Notes: a model not told the origin generated them from the sequence alone. Counted from the first letter of the stretch, positions 27,756-36,295 are shown. The stretch: 64,000 bases of DNA from JAKOWB01 sp038363005 (GCA_038363005.1 JBBQBI010000018.1:1-64000); one strand, 5' to 3'. Numbers and translations are program-made.

Positions 27756-29072
27756 TCAGTTACGCATCGTGCTGGGCAGCCACAGCGTCAGTTCGGGGAA
27801 GGCGATCAGAATGCCCAGCACCAGGAACTGCAGCACGACGTAGGGCAGGATGGAGCGGAAGATGTCGCCCAGCGTGATGCCGGCCGGCACCACCCCCTTG
27901 AGATAGAAGGCGGCCGGCCCGAAGGGCGGCGAGATGTAGGAGATCTGCATGTTGACGCAGAACAGCACGCCGACCCAGACCGGATCGAAGCCCAGCGTCA
28001 CGACGACCGGCACGAAGATCGGTGCGGTCAGCAGCAGGATGCCGATCCAGTCGATGAAGCAGCCCAGCACGATCCAGATCGCCTGGATCAGCAGCAGTAC
28101 GCCAATCGGGCCAACCGGCAGGGCGGTCAAGGCCTCCTGGATCAACTTGGTGCCGCCGGCCAGCGTGTAGACCCCGACCAATGCCGAGGAGCCGAAGAAC
28201 AGCCAGTAGAGCATCACGGTGACCAGCGTGGTGTCCTTGATCGCCGCGGCAATGGCCTTCCAGGAGAAGCTGCGGTTGATCAGCATGGTGATCAGTGCGC
28301 CGACCACGCCGACGCCGGCGGCCTCGGACGGCGTGGCGATGCCGAGGTAGAGCGAGCCCAGCACCGCGCTGGCCAGCAGCGCCGGCATCAGCAGCTCGCC
28401 CAGCAGCGCCAGCTTCTGCCGCATGGGGATGTCGCGCTCCTCGGCCGGCGGGCGCGGCGCCAGGCTGGGATTGAGCATGCAGCGGATGATGATGTAGCCG
28501 ATGTAGGCGCTGGCCAGGATCAGGCCCGGAATGACGCCGGCGACATAGAGCTCGCCGATCGAGACGCCGGCGGTCAGGCCATACATGATGAAGACCACGC
28601 TGGGCGGGATCAGCGTCGCCAGGCCGCCGCCGGCGCAGATCGACCCCAGCGCCAGGCTCTTGTGATAGCCGCGCGAGAACATGGCGGGTAGCGCCACCAC
28701 GCCCATGGTGACGATCTCGGCACCGATCACGCCGACCACAGCGGCCATCAGCGCGCAGGAGATGATCACAGCTACCGCCAGGCCACCAGGCAGGCGCCCG
28801 GCCCAGACATGCACGACACGGAATATGGCTTCAGCGATGCCGGCGCGCTGCAGTATGCAGGCCATGAAAATGAACAGCGGCACCGACACCAGGACATAGT
28901 TGCCCATCAGGGTGAAGACGCGGCTGACGATCAGGGTCAGCCCCGGCTCGCCGAACTGGGCATAGACGAAGACCACGGCGATGGCGCCAGTGGCGAAGGC
29001 CAGCGGCAAGCCGCTCAGCAGCACCACGATGAAGGCGACGACGAAAAGGATGGACAGAAGCTCGATGCTCAT
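27756..29072 (-). CDS. dctM: TRAP transporter large permease (DctM)
   Basis: A 438-residue membrane protein with about 12 helices, the large subunit of a sodium-coupled TRAP transporter. Recognisable are FATGAIAVVFVYAQFGEPG, FIFMACILQRAGIAEAIF and the PPS-containing ATLIPPSVVFIMYG. It lies between the small permease and the FAD oxidoreductase. Ligand specificity is set by the binding protein. The gene symbol names the family only. Confidence 0.92.
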   Translation of the reverse strand: MSIELLSILFVVAFIVVLLSGLPLAFATGAIAVVFVYAQFGEPGLTLIVSRVFTLMGNYVLVSVPLFIFMACILQRAGIAEAIFRVVHVWAGRLPGGLAVAVIISCALMAAVVGVIGAEIVTMGVVALPAMFSRGYHKSLALGSICAGGGLATLIPPSVVFIMYGLTAGVSIGELYVAGVIPGLILASAYIGYIIIRCMLNPSLAPRPPAEERDIPMRQKLALLGELLMPALLASAVLGSLYLGIATPSEAAGVGVVGALITMLINRSFSWKAIAAAIKDTTLVTVMLYWLFFGSSALVGVYTLAGGTKLIQEALTALPVGPIGVLLLIQAIWIVLGCFIDWIGILLLTAPIFVPVVVTLGFDPVWVGVLFCVNMQISYISPPFGPAAFYLKGVVPAGITLGDIFRSILPYVVLQFLVLGILIAFPELTLWLPSTMRN

Positions 29073-29096
29073 GACGCCACTTTCATGCCACGGCCA

Positions 29097-29678
29097 CTAT
29101 CCAACCGGCGGCGTCTCGACGACGCGCTCGCTGGCCAGGCCCAGGTCACGCAGCAGATTGACGATGCCCTGCAGCAGCAGCAGCAGGCCGGCCACGGGAA
29201 TGGCGAGCTTCACTGGCCAGATCGCCGGGTCCCAGGGCGTGCCGGTGCCCTCGTCCTGCTGGAACGAGGTCCAGGCCATCTTGCTGCCGATCCAGGTCAG
29301 CGTGCCGGCATAGCCCAGGAAGAAGATGAAGGCGAAGAGGTCAAGGCCGCGGCGCACGCGGCGCTTGAACATGCGATAGACGAAGTCGATGGACACGTGG
29401 CGGCGATATTGCAGCGCATAGCCGCCGCCGATCAGGTAGGCCATGGCCGAGAGATAGATCGTCGTCTCGTTGGCCCAGATGGTCCCGTGGTGGAACACGC
29501 TGCGGCTGACGATCTCGATGGTGATGGCCAGGGTCACCAGCACGATGGAAAAGCCCCAGGCCAGTCCCAGCCAGGCGTTCACCCGGTCGATGACGCGGCA
29601 GAAGGCTTCGATCGCAGGACTGCGCCCGGCGGGGGGGACCGTGGCCACCCCCGCCGGGCTGCTTGACGTCTGACTCAC
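29097..29678 (-). CDS. dctQ: TRAP transporter small permease (DctQ)
   Basis: A 193-residue four-helix membrane protein of the DctQ family (IVSRSVFHHGTIWANE, GGGYALQYRRHVSIDFVY), the small partner of DctM. ATG at 29678 overlaps the stop of the binding-protein gene by 4 bp, and dctM follows after 24 bp. Standard P-Q-M order. Confidence 0.9.
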   Translation of the reverse strand: MSQTSSSPAGVATVPPAGRSPAIEAFCRVIDRVNAWLGLAWGFSIVLVTLAITIEIVSRSVFHHGTIWANETTIYLSAMAYLIGGGYALQYRRHVSIDFVYRMFKRRVRRGLDLFAFIFFLGYAGTLTWIGSKMAWTSFQQDEGTGTPWDPAIWPVKLAIPVAGLLLLLQGIVNLLRDLGLASERVVETPPVG

Positions 29679-30712
29679 GCCACCTGGCCCAGTTCCTTCA
29701 GCCAGGCCAGATGCGAGTCATAAGCGGCCTTGGCCAGCGGCGTCTTCTGCGACCACTCGGCCCAGGTGACCTGTGCCAGGTCGCGCAGGGCCTTCATGCG
29801 ATCGCCGTTCCAGACGTTGACCGTGATGCCCTTGGTCGCCAGCTCCTGCGTGACGCGGATGTCGTCGACCGCCACGCGCTGCACCTGCTCGATGGTCCAC
29901 TCCCGCGTCGCCGTGGCGACGATGGCCTTCAGGTCGTCCGGCAGGGCGTTCCAGGCGTCCATGTTGACGCTGAACTCCTGCGCCGGCATGGAGTGGAAGA
30001 TCTTGGTCGGGTGCGGCGCCACTGCCGAGAAGCCCATGCGCTCGTTCATCGACACGGTGCCCCAGTCGGCGGCATCGACCACGCCCTTGTCGAGCGCCGA
30101 GAAGACCTCGCCGCCCGGCAGCACGACGATGTTGGAACCGAGCTTGGTGAAGATCTCGGCCGTCATGCCCTGTGGCGAGCGGATGTTGACGCCCTTGAAG
30201 TCCTCCAGCGTGTTGAGCTCCTTCTTCGAGACCAGGCTCTCCACGCCCCACCAGCTGACGCCGACGGGATAGACATTGTAGGGCTTGTAGGCGCTGCGCA
30301 GCAGCTCGAGGCCGCCGCGGTAGTGGTACCAGGCGTCGGCCTGGAAGGGACTGTCGTAGCCGAACACGAAGTCGCTGAGCACAGCCAGCCCGGCATCCTT
30401 GCCGGAGAAGTAGCCAGGCCAGGAAGACTGCGCCTGCAACAGGCCGGCAGAGACCGCGTCCAGCGTTTCGAAGGCGCCGACCACGGAACCCGCGGCGAAG
30501 GGCTCGATCACCAGGCGGCCGCCGGTCGCGGCCGTCAGGTTGGCGCAGAATTCCTGGAATACCTTGTAGGTCAGTTCGGCGGCGCTCCACATCGACTGGC
30601 AGCGCCAGTTGATGGTGTCCGCCGCGCGCCCAATCGCCGGCGCGGCGACCGCGGCGACGGAGGCCAGGCCCGCGGTCTTCAGAAAGCGCCGTCTGGAATT
30701 TTGCTGAGTCAT
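29675..30712 (-). CDS. dctP: TRAP transporter substrate-binding protein (DctP)
   Basis: A 345-residue periplasmic solute receptor. It has a Tat-type signal peptide (NSRRRFLKTAGLASVAAVAA...IGRA) and the DctP/TAXI-like fold with INWRCQSMWSAAELTYK at the mature start, GVNIRSPQGMTAEIF and VDAADWGT in the ligand region. The conserved Arg in NIRSPQG normally pairs with a carboxylate, so an organic acid ligand is likely. First gene of the TRAP-FAD operon; a candidate GntR operator and TTGACA promoter lie 57-100 bp upstream. Confidence 0.9.
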   Translation of the reverse strand: MTQQNSRRRFLKTAGLASVAAVAAPAIGRAADTINWRCQSMWSAAELTYKVFQEFCANLTAATGGRLVIEPFAAGSVVGAFETLDAVSAGLLQAQSSWPGYFSGKDAGLAVLSDFVFGYDSPFQADAWYHYRGGLELLRSAYKPYNVYPVGVSWWGVESLVSKKELNTLEDFKGVNIRSPQGMTAEIFTKLGSNIVVLPGGEVFSALDKGVVDAADWGTVSMNERMGFSAVAPHPTKIFHSMPAQEFSVNMDAWNALPDDLKAIVATATREWTIEQVQRVAVDDIRVTQELATKGITVNVWNGDRMKALRDLAQVTWAEWSQKTPLAKAAYDSHLAWLKELGQVA

Positions 30713-30768
30713 CTGGTGTCCCTCCCCAGGGCGTTGGCATCAGCGGCCATTCTTGTGATGGCGCACTA

Positions 30769-30783
30769 ATATACGACCGATAT
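30769..30783. promoter_or_regulatory. Candidate GntR operator upstream of TRAP operon
   Basis: ATATACGACCGATAT, 57 bp upstream of the dctP start. It has ATAT arms around a 7-bp centre and matches the site at 33512-33526 at 12 of 15 positions (shared pattern ATAT-C-AC-GATAT). It overlaps the downstream edge of a predicted minus-strand promoter, a position suited to repression. Binding by the nearby GntR protein is inferred. Confidence 0.58.
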
Positions 30784-30811
30784 GCTGCTAGAGGGTTGGA
30801 AGGCCTGTCAA
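30782..30811 (-). promoter_or_regulatory. Putative promoter of the TRAP-FAD operon
   Basis: Minus strand: perfect -35 TTGACA (30811-30806), then an 18-bp spacer and a weak -10 CAGCAT (30787-30782). The expected start site falls inside the candidate operator at 30769-30783. The poor -10 keeps confidence low. Confidence 0.38.
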
Positions 30812-30849
30812 CCGAAACCGGCCGTGCGTCGCAGGAAACTTTGCGCGCG

Positions 30850-31707
30850 TCAGCGGCCGGCGAAGAAGCGCAGCAGCTGTTCGAGCAGCAGTGCCGGTTG
30901 TTCCTCGGGAAGCCAATGCCCGCACTCCGGGATCACCACGCCGGTAACGTCGTCAGCGACGCGGCGCAGCGATTCCTCCGGCTCGGTGCGGCGGCCGAAG
31001 CTTTCGCCGCCGCCGACCGCCAGCACCGGCATGGTCAGCTTGCCCTGGGCGATGCGCGCCGCGTTGTCGATGCGGTCCTGCGGCAGGGCGCGATAGAGCG
31101 CGAAACCGGCACGCAACTTGGCAGGGTCACTGTAGGTGCGCAGGTATTCGGCGATGTCCTCCTCGCCGATGGCATCGGGCCGATGCGCGAAGCTGCGGTA
31201 GAACCAGCTGAGATAGGCGCGCTCCCGCCCGCTCACCAGCTCTTCCGGCAGGTCGGCGACCTGATGGAAGGCGTGGTGCCAGCGCCGGCCGCCCTGCGAG
31301 AAGTCGCCGCCGTCGCCGGGGATCACCACGTCGAGGATCGCCAGGCGCCGGACCGCTGCGGGATGCGCCGCCGCCAGGGCAAAGGCCACCGGTCCGCCCC
31401 AGTCATGGCCCACCAGGCAGAAGCGCTCGACCCCCAGGTGTTGCAGCAGGCCCCAGATGTCCTCCGCCAGGGTGCGCTTGTCGTAGCCCGTCGCCGGGCC
31501 GGTGGAATCGCCCAGGCCGCGCAGGTCGGGCGCGATCACCCGGTAGCGCGCCGCCAACCCCGGCAGGATGTGGCGCCACTCGAACCAGGTCTGCGGCCAG
31601 CCGTGCAGCAGCACCAGCGGCTCACCCTGCCCCGCCGTCACATAGTGCAGGCGGACCGCGCCGAGTTCGGCGAAGTCGTGCCGCAGGTCGGCGGGCAGCG
31701 CGCTCAT
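30850..31707 (-). CDS. Alpha/beta hydrolase (epoxide hydrolase/dehalogenase-like)
   Basis: A 285-residue alpha/beta hydrolase. Landmarks: VLLHGWPQTWFEWRHILPGL with the HGWP oxyanion segment, nucleophile Asp in FCLVGHDWGGPVAFALA (Asp nucleophile as in epoxide hydrolases and haloalkane dehalogenases), and the late GHWLPEEQP with the catalytic His. It overlaps the PanB-like gene by 4 bp and is the last gene of the dioxygenase operon. Fluoroacetate-dehalogenase or epoxide-hydrolase activity cannot be separated by sequence alone. Confidence 0.82.
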   Translation of the reverse strand: MSALPADLRHDFAELGAVRLHYVTAGQGEPLVLLHGWPQTWFEWRHILPGLAARYRVIAPDLRGLGDSTGPATGYDKRTLAEDIWGLLQHLGVERFCLVGHDWGGPVAFALAAAHPAAVRRLAILDVVIPGDGGDFSQGGRRWHHAFHQVADLPEELVSGRERAYLSWFYRSFAHRPDAIGEEDIAEYLRTYSDPAKLRAGFALYRALPQDRIDNAARIAQGKLTMPVLAVGGGESFGRRTEPEESLRRVADDVTGVVIPECGHWLPEEQPALLLEQLLRFFAGR

Positions 31708-32561
31708 CCGCGCTTCGCCAGGGCCTCGGCCAGCTTGGCCGCTTCCTCTGCCTTCATGCCATAGGAGTGATCGGCATCGGGGAAGGACTTGCCGCGCACC
31801 TCGGCGACATAGGTCTTCATCGCCTCGACCGCGATGTCGGCGATCTGCGCGTAGCGCTTGGAGAACTTCGGCTTGAACTGGTCGAACATGCCGAGCAGAT
31901 CCATGCCCAGCAGCAGCTGCCCGGTGCTGGCGCCGCCGGCGCCGATGCCAAAGGTGAAGATGCCGACCGCCTTGTCGATGGCCTCGGCCACCGGCATCGG
32001 CACGGCCTCGACCTCGAAGCCGACGGCGCCGGCCGCCTCGATGGCCTTGGCGTCCTCGATGATGTCCAGCGCCTCGGCCGCCGTCTTGCCCTGCAGCTTA
32101 AAGCCGCCGTACTGGTGCACGAAGTGCGGGCACATGCCGACATGGCTCATCACCGGCACGCCGGCATCGGCGATGGCCTTGATGATGTGCGCCTTCTCCT
32201 TGCCGCCCTGCATCTTCACCACATCGGCGCCGCCTTCCTTCATCAGGCGCAGCGCGTTGACCACGGCCAGGTCCGGCGTGGCGTAGGAGCCATAGGTCAT
32301 CGACACCATGAGCATGCAGGTAGGGGCGCCGCGGCGCACTGCCTGGGCATGCTGGATCATCATGTCGATGGTGACCGGCAGGGTGTTGGGATGGCCGTAG
32401 CTGACCATGCCCAGGGAATCGCCGACGGCGGCGATGTCCACCCCGGCACGCTCGGCCCAGATCGCCATGGGATAGTCCGGCACCGAGACCATGACCACGC
32501 GCTCGCCCGCCTGCTTGCGGGCCTTGAGATCGGGCACGGTGAGTTTCTTGCGCTCTTCCAT
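31704..32561 (-). CDS. PanB-like (ketopantoate hydroxymethyltransferase family) protein with altered active site
   Basis: A 285-residue TIM-barrel protein clearly related to PanB (TLPVTIDMMIQHAQAVRRG; SHVGMCPHFVHQYGG; FGIGAGGASTGQLLLGMDL). PanB normally transfers a hydroxymethyl group from methylene-THF to ketoisovalerate. Compared with E. coli PanB, the Asp45 equivalent is kept (VGDSLGM), but the second Mg ligand Asp84 is Ser (about residue 87, MVSMTYGSY) and Glu114 is Gln (VKMQGG). It sits between an oxygenase and a hydrolase, not next to panC. I infer a different reaction, perhaps a lyase of the same superfamily. ATG at 32561 has AAGGAAAG upstream. Confidence 0.8.
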   Translation of the reverse strand: MEERKKLTVPDLKARKQAGERVVMVSVPDYPMAIWAERAGVDIAAVGDSLGMVSYGHPNTLPVTIDMMIQHAQAVRRGAPTCMLMVSMTYGSYATPDLAVVNALRLMKEGGADVVKMQGGKEKAHIIKAIADAGVPVMSHVGMCPHFVHQYGGFKLQGKTAAEALDIIEDAKAIEAAGAVGFEVEAVPMPVAEAIDKAVGIFTFGIGAGGASTGQLLLGMDLLGMFDQFKPKFSKRYAQIADIAVEAMKTYVAEVRGKSFPDADHSYGMKAEEAAKLAEALAKRG

Positions 32562-32604
32562 GGTGGCGTCGCTTTCCTTGGGCGGTTGCGGGGGTACGGC
32601 GGCG

Positions 32605-33438
32605 CTAGTTACGCATCTCGCCCTTGTGATCCGTGCCCTGGTAGAGCACGGCCAACTGGCGGTCCATCGCCCACTTGTGCGCCGCCAGGGCCGCGGCATC
32701 GGCGTCGGCGGCCGGCGCCGGCTCCAGGTCGAAGTTCTTGTGGCTATCGACGCCGCGCACCAGCGTGGCGGTGTCGCGCATCTTCACCTGGCGCACATAG
32801 GCCGGGATATAGCGGATGGCCAGGCCGATGCGGCGGTCGTCGCTCTCGTTGGCGCCGGAGCCATGCACCACCATGACGTGGTGCAGCGACATCTGGCCGG
32901 CCTTGAGGATCACCGCGGCGGCCTTTGACTCGTCGACCGCGACCTCGATCTCCTGCCCACGGGTCAGCAGGTTCTTCTCGTGGAAGGTGTCGCGGTGCGG
33001 CACCTGGCTCTTGTGCGAACCGGCCAGGAACTTCATCGGCCCGCTGTTCACCGGGCAGTCCGACAGCGCGATCCAGGCGGTCATCACGTCAGCCGGGTCG
33101 AGGCCCCAGTAGGTCGAGTCCTGGTGGAAGGAGACGAAGGCCGTATCATGCGCCTCCTTGGTGAAGAGGTTGGTGGCCCAGCAGAGGATGTCAGGCCCCA
33201 GGATGTCCTCCACCGCGTCGAGGATGCGCGGGTGGCGGACCAGTTCCGCCGCCCAGGGAAACAGCAGGTGCACCTTGTGCCGCATGTTACCCTTCAGCGG
33301 CCCACCATGCGCGGTCTCGTAGGCCTCGAGCTGGCGGCGGTAGTCCAGGGCTTCCTCGCGCTCCAGCGCCGGAACGGGGAACAGGAAACCGTCGCGGCGA
33401 TACTGCTCGACGGCCTGCGGCGACAGGGCCTTGGTCAT
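32605..33438 (-). CDS. Phytanoyl-CoA dioxygenase family protein
   Basis: Fe(II)/2-oxoglutarate oxygenase of 277 residues. The facial triad is visible as FHQDSTYWG (His, Asp) and a distal His in HHVMVVHGSGANES, with RRIGLAIRYIP supplying the 2-oxoglutarate Arg. Family members hydroxylate lipids, halogenated or other small acids. First gene of the operon phyH-panB-like-hydrolase and divergent from gntR. ATG at 33438 starts the conserved domain and has GAGAG just upstream; the longer frame runs into the regulator promoter. Confidence 0.85.
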   Translation of the reverse strand: MTKALSPQAVEQYRRDGFLFPVPALEREEALDYRRQLEAYETAHGGPLKGNMRHKVHLLFPWAAELVRHPRILDAVEDILGPDILCWATNLFTKEAHDTAFVSFHQDSTYWGLDPADVMTAWIALSDCPVNSGPMKFLAGSHKSQVPHRDTFHEKNLLTRGQEIEVAVDESKAAAVILKAGQMSLHHVMVVHGSGANESDDRRIGLAIRYIPAYVRQVKMRDTATLVRGVDSHKNFDLEPAPAADADAAALAAHKWAMDRQLAVLYQGTDHKGEMRN

Positions 33439-33511
33439 CTCTCGGAACTCCTCGCAAGCGTGCCGCGGCTGTCGCGCGGCTTCGGCCGGAAAGCTGGCAC
33501 GCGGGGCGGCG

Positions 33512-33526
33512 ATATTCAACTGATAT
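33512..33526. promoter_or_regulatory. Candidate GntR operator between dioxygenase and gntR genes
   Basis: ATATTCAACTGATAT, in the 151-bp gap between two divergent starts. It matches the 30769-30783 site at 12 of 15 positions and overlaps a TATATT (33524-33529) that could be the plus-strand -10. This is the expected position for control of both directions, including autoregulation of gntR. Confidence 0.58.
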
Positions 33527-33589
33527 ATTGCCGCTCGGTCGCTGTTGCCGCTACATCTGAAACCTGATGCGGGGCCAGTCGGGGGACGG

Positions 33590-34324
33590 ATGGCAAAGAC
33601 CAGAGTGACGGGCAAGGCAGCTGCCGGCCGGGCCAAGACGCCGGCCGCCGGCAAGTCCGCGTCCGCCGAAACCAACGGCGGCAAGACGCGCCTGACCGAA
33701 CAGGCCTACCGCAAGATCGAAGAGCAGATCGTCATGCTCAAGCTGGCCCCCGGCAGCGCCGTGTCGGAGGCCGAGCTGAGCCAGGCCCTGGGCATCGGCC
33801 GCACGCCGATCCGCGAGGCGCTGCAGCGCCTGGCGCGCGAACACCTGGTCAACATCGTGCCGCACCGTGGCGTCATGGTCTCCGACGTCAATGTCGGCGA
33901 GCAGCTGAAGGTGATCGAGCTGCGGCGCGAACTGGAGCGCCTGGTCGCCCGCCTGGCCGCGCTGCGCGCCACACCCGACCAGCGCGCCCAGCTCAAGGTC
34001 ATGGCCAAGCGCATGCTGGAGACCACGGCGGCCGGCGACGACCAGGGCTTCCTGGCGCTCGACAACGAGTACAACAAGCTGGTGGCCAACGCGACGCGCA
34101 ACCAGTTCGCCCGCGCCGCGATCAACTCGATTCACGCGCTGTCGCGCCGCTTCTGGTTCCACCACCGCATCGGCGACATGGTCTATGTGGCGCAGCTGCA
34201 CGCCAACATCGCCAACGCCATCGCCGAGGGCAGCGCCCAGGACGCCGCCACGGCGTCGGACGCGCTGATGGACTATTTCGAGGCCTTCACCCGCTCGACG
34301 CTGGACCCGGTTGGGGACGAGTAG
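33590..34324 (+). CDS. GntR family regulator (FadR/FCD subfamily)
   Basis: A 244-residue regulator. A basic, flexible N-terminus (about 35 residues) precedes a winged HTH (LTEQAYRKIEEQIVMLKLAP, IGRTPIREALQRLAREHLV) and a C-terminal all-helical FCD ligand domain with the metal-site residues in FLALDNEYNKLV and HRIGDMVYVAQLHANIANAI. FCD-type GntR proteins usually sense carboxylic acids. ATG at 33590 has GGGGGA in front. Likely controls both operons to its left via the two ATAT sites. Confidence 0.88.
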   Translation: MAKTRVTGKAAAGRAKTPAAGKSASAETNGGKTRLTEQAYRKIEEQIVMLKLAPGSAVSEAELSQALGIGRTPIREALQRLAREHLVNIVPHRGVMVSDVNVGEQLKVIELRRELERLVARLAALRATPDQRAQLKVMAKRMLETTAAGDDQGFLALDNEYNKLVANATRNQFARAAINSIHALSRRFWFHHRIGDMVYVAQLHANIANAIAEGSAQDAATASDALMDYFEAFTRSTLDPVGDE

Positions 34325-34332
34325 CGGCGGTG

Positions 34333-34465
34333 CTTGTGGCCCATCCTTCGAGACGGCCGCTGCGCGGCCTCCTCAGGATGTTTCCCGTACTGTTGGGTGC
34401 TGCTGTCACCGACCTCATCCTGACGCGCCACGCCATGCAAGGCGTATCGAAGGATGGGCCACAAG
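34333..34465. repeat. Intergenic palindromic repeat with 19-bp arms
   Basis: CTTGTGGCCCATCCTTCGA (34333-34351) is repeated inverted and exact at 34447-34465. Nested CAGGATG (34374-34380) and CATCCTG (34416-34422) form an inner stem. It fills the gap between the convergent gntR and ivd genes. The sequence style (CATCCTTCGAGACGGCCGC) resembles a dispersed alphaproteobacterial intergenic element. It may act as a terminator for both genes. Confidence 0.68.
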
Positions 34466-34472
34466 TACCGCC

Positions 34473-35645
34473 CTACTTCGTCTCCTCGAACAGCTCCCGC
34501 CCGATCAGCCAGCGGCGGATTTCGCTGGTCCCGGCGCCGATCTCGTAGAGCTTGGCATCGCGCAGCAGGCGGCCGGTCGGGCTGTCGTTGATGTAGCCCA
34601 TGCCGCCCAGGCACTGGATGGCGTCGAGCGCGATCTGCGTTGCCTTCTCGGCGGCGTAGAGGATGGCGCCGGCGGCGTCCTTGCGGCTGGTCTGGCCGCG
34701 GTCGCAGGCCCTGGCGACCGCGTAGACGTAGGCGCGGCTGGCATTCATCGTCGTGTACATGTCGGCCAGCTTGCCCTGCATGAGCTGGAAGCTGCCAATC
34801 GGCTGGCCGAACTGCTTGCGCTCGTGGACATAGGGTACCACCACATCCATCGCGGCCTGCATCAGGCCGATGGGCCCGGCGGCCAGCACGGCGCGCTCGT
34901 AGTCCAGGCCGCTCATCAGCACGTTGACGCCCTTGCCGACCTGGCCCAGCACGTTTTCCGCCGGCACCTCGACGTCCTCGAACACGAGTTCTCCCGTTGG
35001 GGAACCCCGCATGCCAAGCTTGTCGAGCTTCTGCGCCACCGAGAAACCCTTGAAGCCCTTCTCCACCAAGAAGGCGGTGATGCCCTTGGGCCCGGCCGCC
35101 GGGTCGGTCTTGGCATAGATGACGAAGGTGTCGGCCTCGGTGCAGTTGGTGATCCAGAACTTGCGGCCGTTGAGGACGTAACGGTCGCCTTTCTTCTCGG
35201 CCTTGGTGGTCATGGAGACCACGTCGCTGCCGGCGCCGGGCTCCGACATGGCCAGCGCGCCGACATGCTCGCCGGAGATCAGCTTCGGCAGGTACTGCTG
35301 CTTCTGCGCCTCGGTGCCGTTGCGGCGGATCTGGTTGACGCAGAGATTTGAGTGCGCGCCGTAGGAGAGGCCGACGGATCCGGAGGCGCGGCTCACCTCC
35401 TCCATGGCGATGCAGTGCTCCAGGTAGCCGAGGCCGGCGCCGCCGTATTCCTCCTCCACCGTCAGGCCGTGCAGGCCGAGGTCGCCCATCTTGGGCCAGA
35501 GCTGGCGCGGGAATTGATCAGTCTTGTCGATCTCCGCCGCCAGCGGCGCAATCTCGTTGGCCGAGAAGCTGCGCACCGAATCGCGCAGCATGTCGGCGGT
35601 CTCGCCCAGGCCGAAATCGAAGTCAGGCAGGCGGTTGGGGATCAT
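34473..35645 (-). CDS. liuA: Isovaleryl-CoA dehydrogenase
   Basis: First oxidation step of the leucine pathway, isovaleryl-CoA to 3-methylcrotonyl-CoA. The 390-residue protein has YGGAGLGYLEHCIAMEE, AMSEPGAGSDVVSM and CLGGMGYINDSPTGRLLRDA. The catalytic base is IVD-type, the Glu in GLDYERAVLAAG; the usual C-terminal base site reads YEIGAGTSEIRR. Last gene of the LiuR-controlled operon, 28 kb from liuBCDE. Starts 11 bp after the GST gene. Confidence 0.92.
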   Translation of the reverse strand: MIPNRLPDFDFGLGETADMLRDSVRSFSANEIAPLAAEIDKTDQFPRQLWPKMGDLGLHGLTVEEEYGGAGLGYLEHCIAMEEVSRASGSVGLSYGAHSNLCVNQIRRNGTEAQKQQYLPKLISGEHVGALAMSEPGAGSDVVSMTTKAEKKGDRYVLNGRKFWITNCTEADTFVIYAKTDPAAGPKGITAFLVEKGFKGFSVAQKLDKLGMRGSPTGELVFEDVEVPAENVLGQVGKGVNVLMSGLDYERAVLAAGPIGLMQAAMDVVVPYVHERKQFGQPIGSFQLMQGKLADMYTTMNASRAYVYAVARACDRGQTSRKDAAGAILYAAEKATQIALDAIQCLGGMGYINDSPTGRLLRDAKLYEIGAGTSEIRRWLIGRELFEETK

Positions 35646-35656
35646 GGCGTGGCTCC

Positions 35657-36295
35657 TCAGCTCTCGAAGGCGAACAGGGTCCAGACCGGCGCGACGCGCG
35701 GCTCGCCGGCGACGGCGTCGATCAGGCGGCGCAGCGCCGGGCGGCGGGCATAGACGGCCGGCTTGCCCGGATGCCAGGCGGCGAACATGGCGAGGTAAAG
35801 GTCGAGCACCGTGAGGCGCTGGCCCAGCACAAAGGGCCCAGGCGACAGCAGCGGCTCGACCAGGTCCCAGTGGCGGTCAAAGGCGGCCACGCCGGCCTGC
35901 TTCACACCCTCGATCCCGGCCGGATCGGTGGTGTAGCGGTCTGGGTAGTAGTAGCGCAGCTCGGCCTCATAGAGCGCGGCGGCGCCGAACACCATCCAGC
36001 GCAGCAGTGTGGCCCGCTCGCCCTCGGCCCCCACTGGTGGCAGCAGGCCGGCCTTTGGCAGGCGCTCGGCCAGGTGCCAGGCCATGGCGGCGCTTTCGGT
36101 CATCACCGTGCCGTCGGGCAACACAAGGGTCGGCACCTGCCCGGTGGGATTGAGCGCCAGGTAGTCGGGCCGCCGGTTCTCGCCAGCCTCCAGGTCGACC
36201 TCGACCGAGTCCCAGGGCACGCCGGCGAGGGTCAGCACCGCGGCGGCGGGAAAGCCGCCCGAGGTCTTGGTCCAGTAGAGGCGATGGTTCGCCAT
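35657..36295 (-). CDS. Glutathione S-transferase family protein
   Basis: A 212-residue GST. The thioredoxin-like N-domain has LYWTKTSGGFPAAAVL, YLALNPTGQVPTLVLPDG and the cis-Pro/gamma-Glu-binding TESAAMAWHL; the helical C-domain follows. It is about half identical by eye to the GST immediately upstream, so the two arose by tandem duplication, and it overlaps it by an ATGA. Its position in the leucine operon suggests handling of electrophilic acyl intermediates, which is inference. Confidence 0.82.
   Translation of the reverse strand: MANHRLYWTKTSGGFPAAAVLTLAGVPWDSVEVDLEAGENRRPDYLALNPTGQVPTLVLPDGTVMTESAAMAWHLAERLPKAGLLPPVGAEGERATLLRWMVFGAAALYEAELRYYYPDRYTTDPAGIEGVKQAGVAAFDRHWDLVEPLLSPGPFVLGQRLTVLDLYLAMFAAWHPGKPAVYARRPALRRLIDAVAGEPRVAPVWTLFAFES

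Noticed and set aside
24716..27877. 1053-aa open frame spanning the DMT permease and FAD-oxidoreductase genes
   Set aside because: Runs out of frame over two well-supported genes on opposite strands; Arg/Gln/Ala-rich nonsense typical of high-GC shadows.
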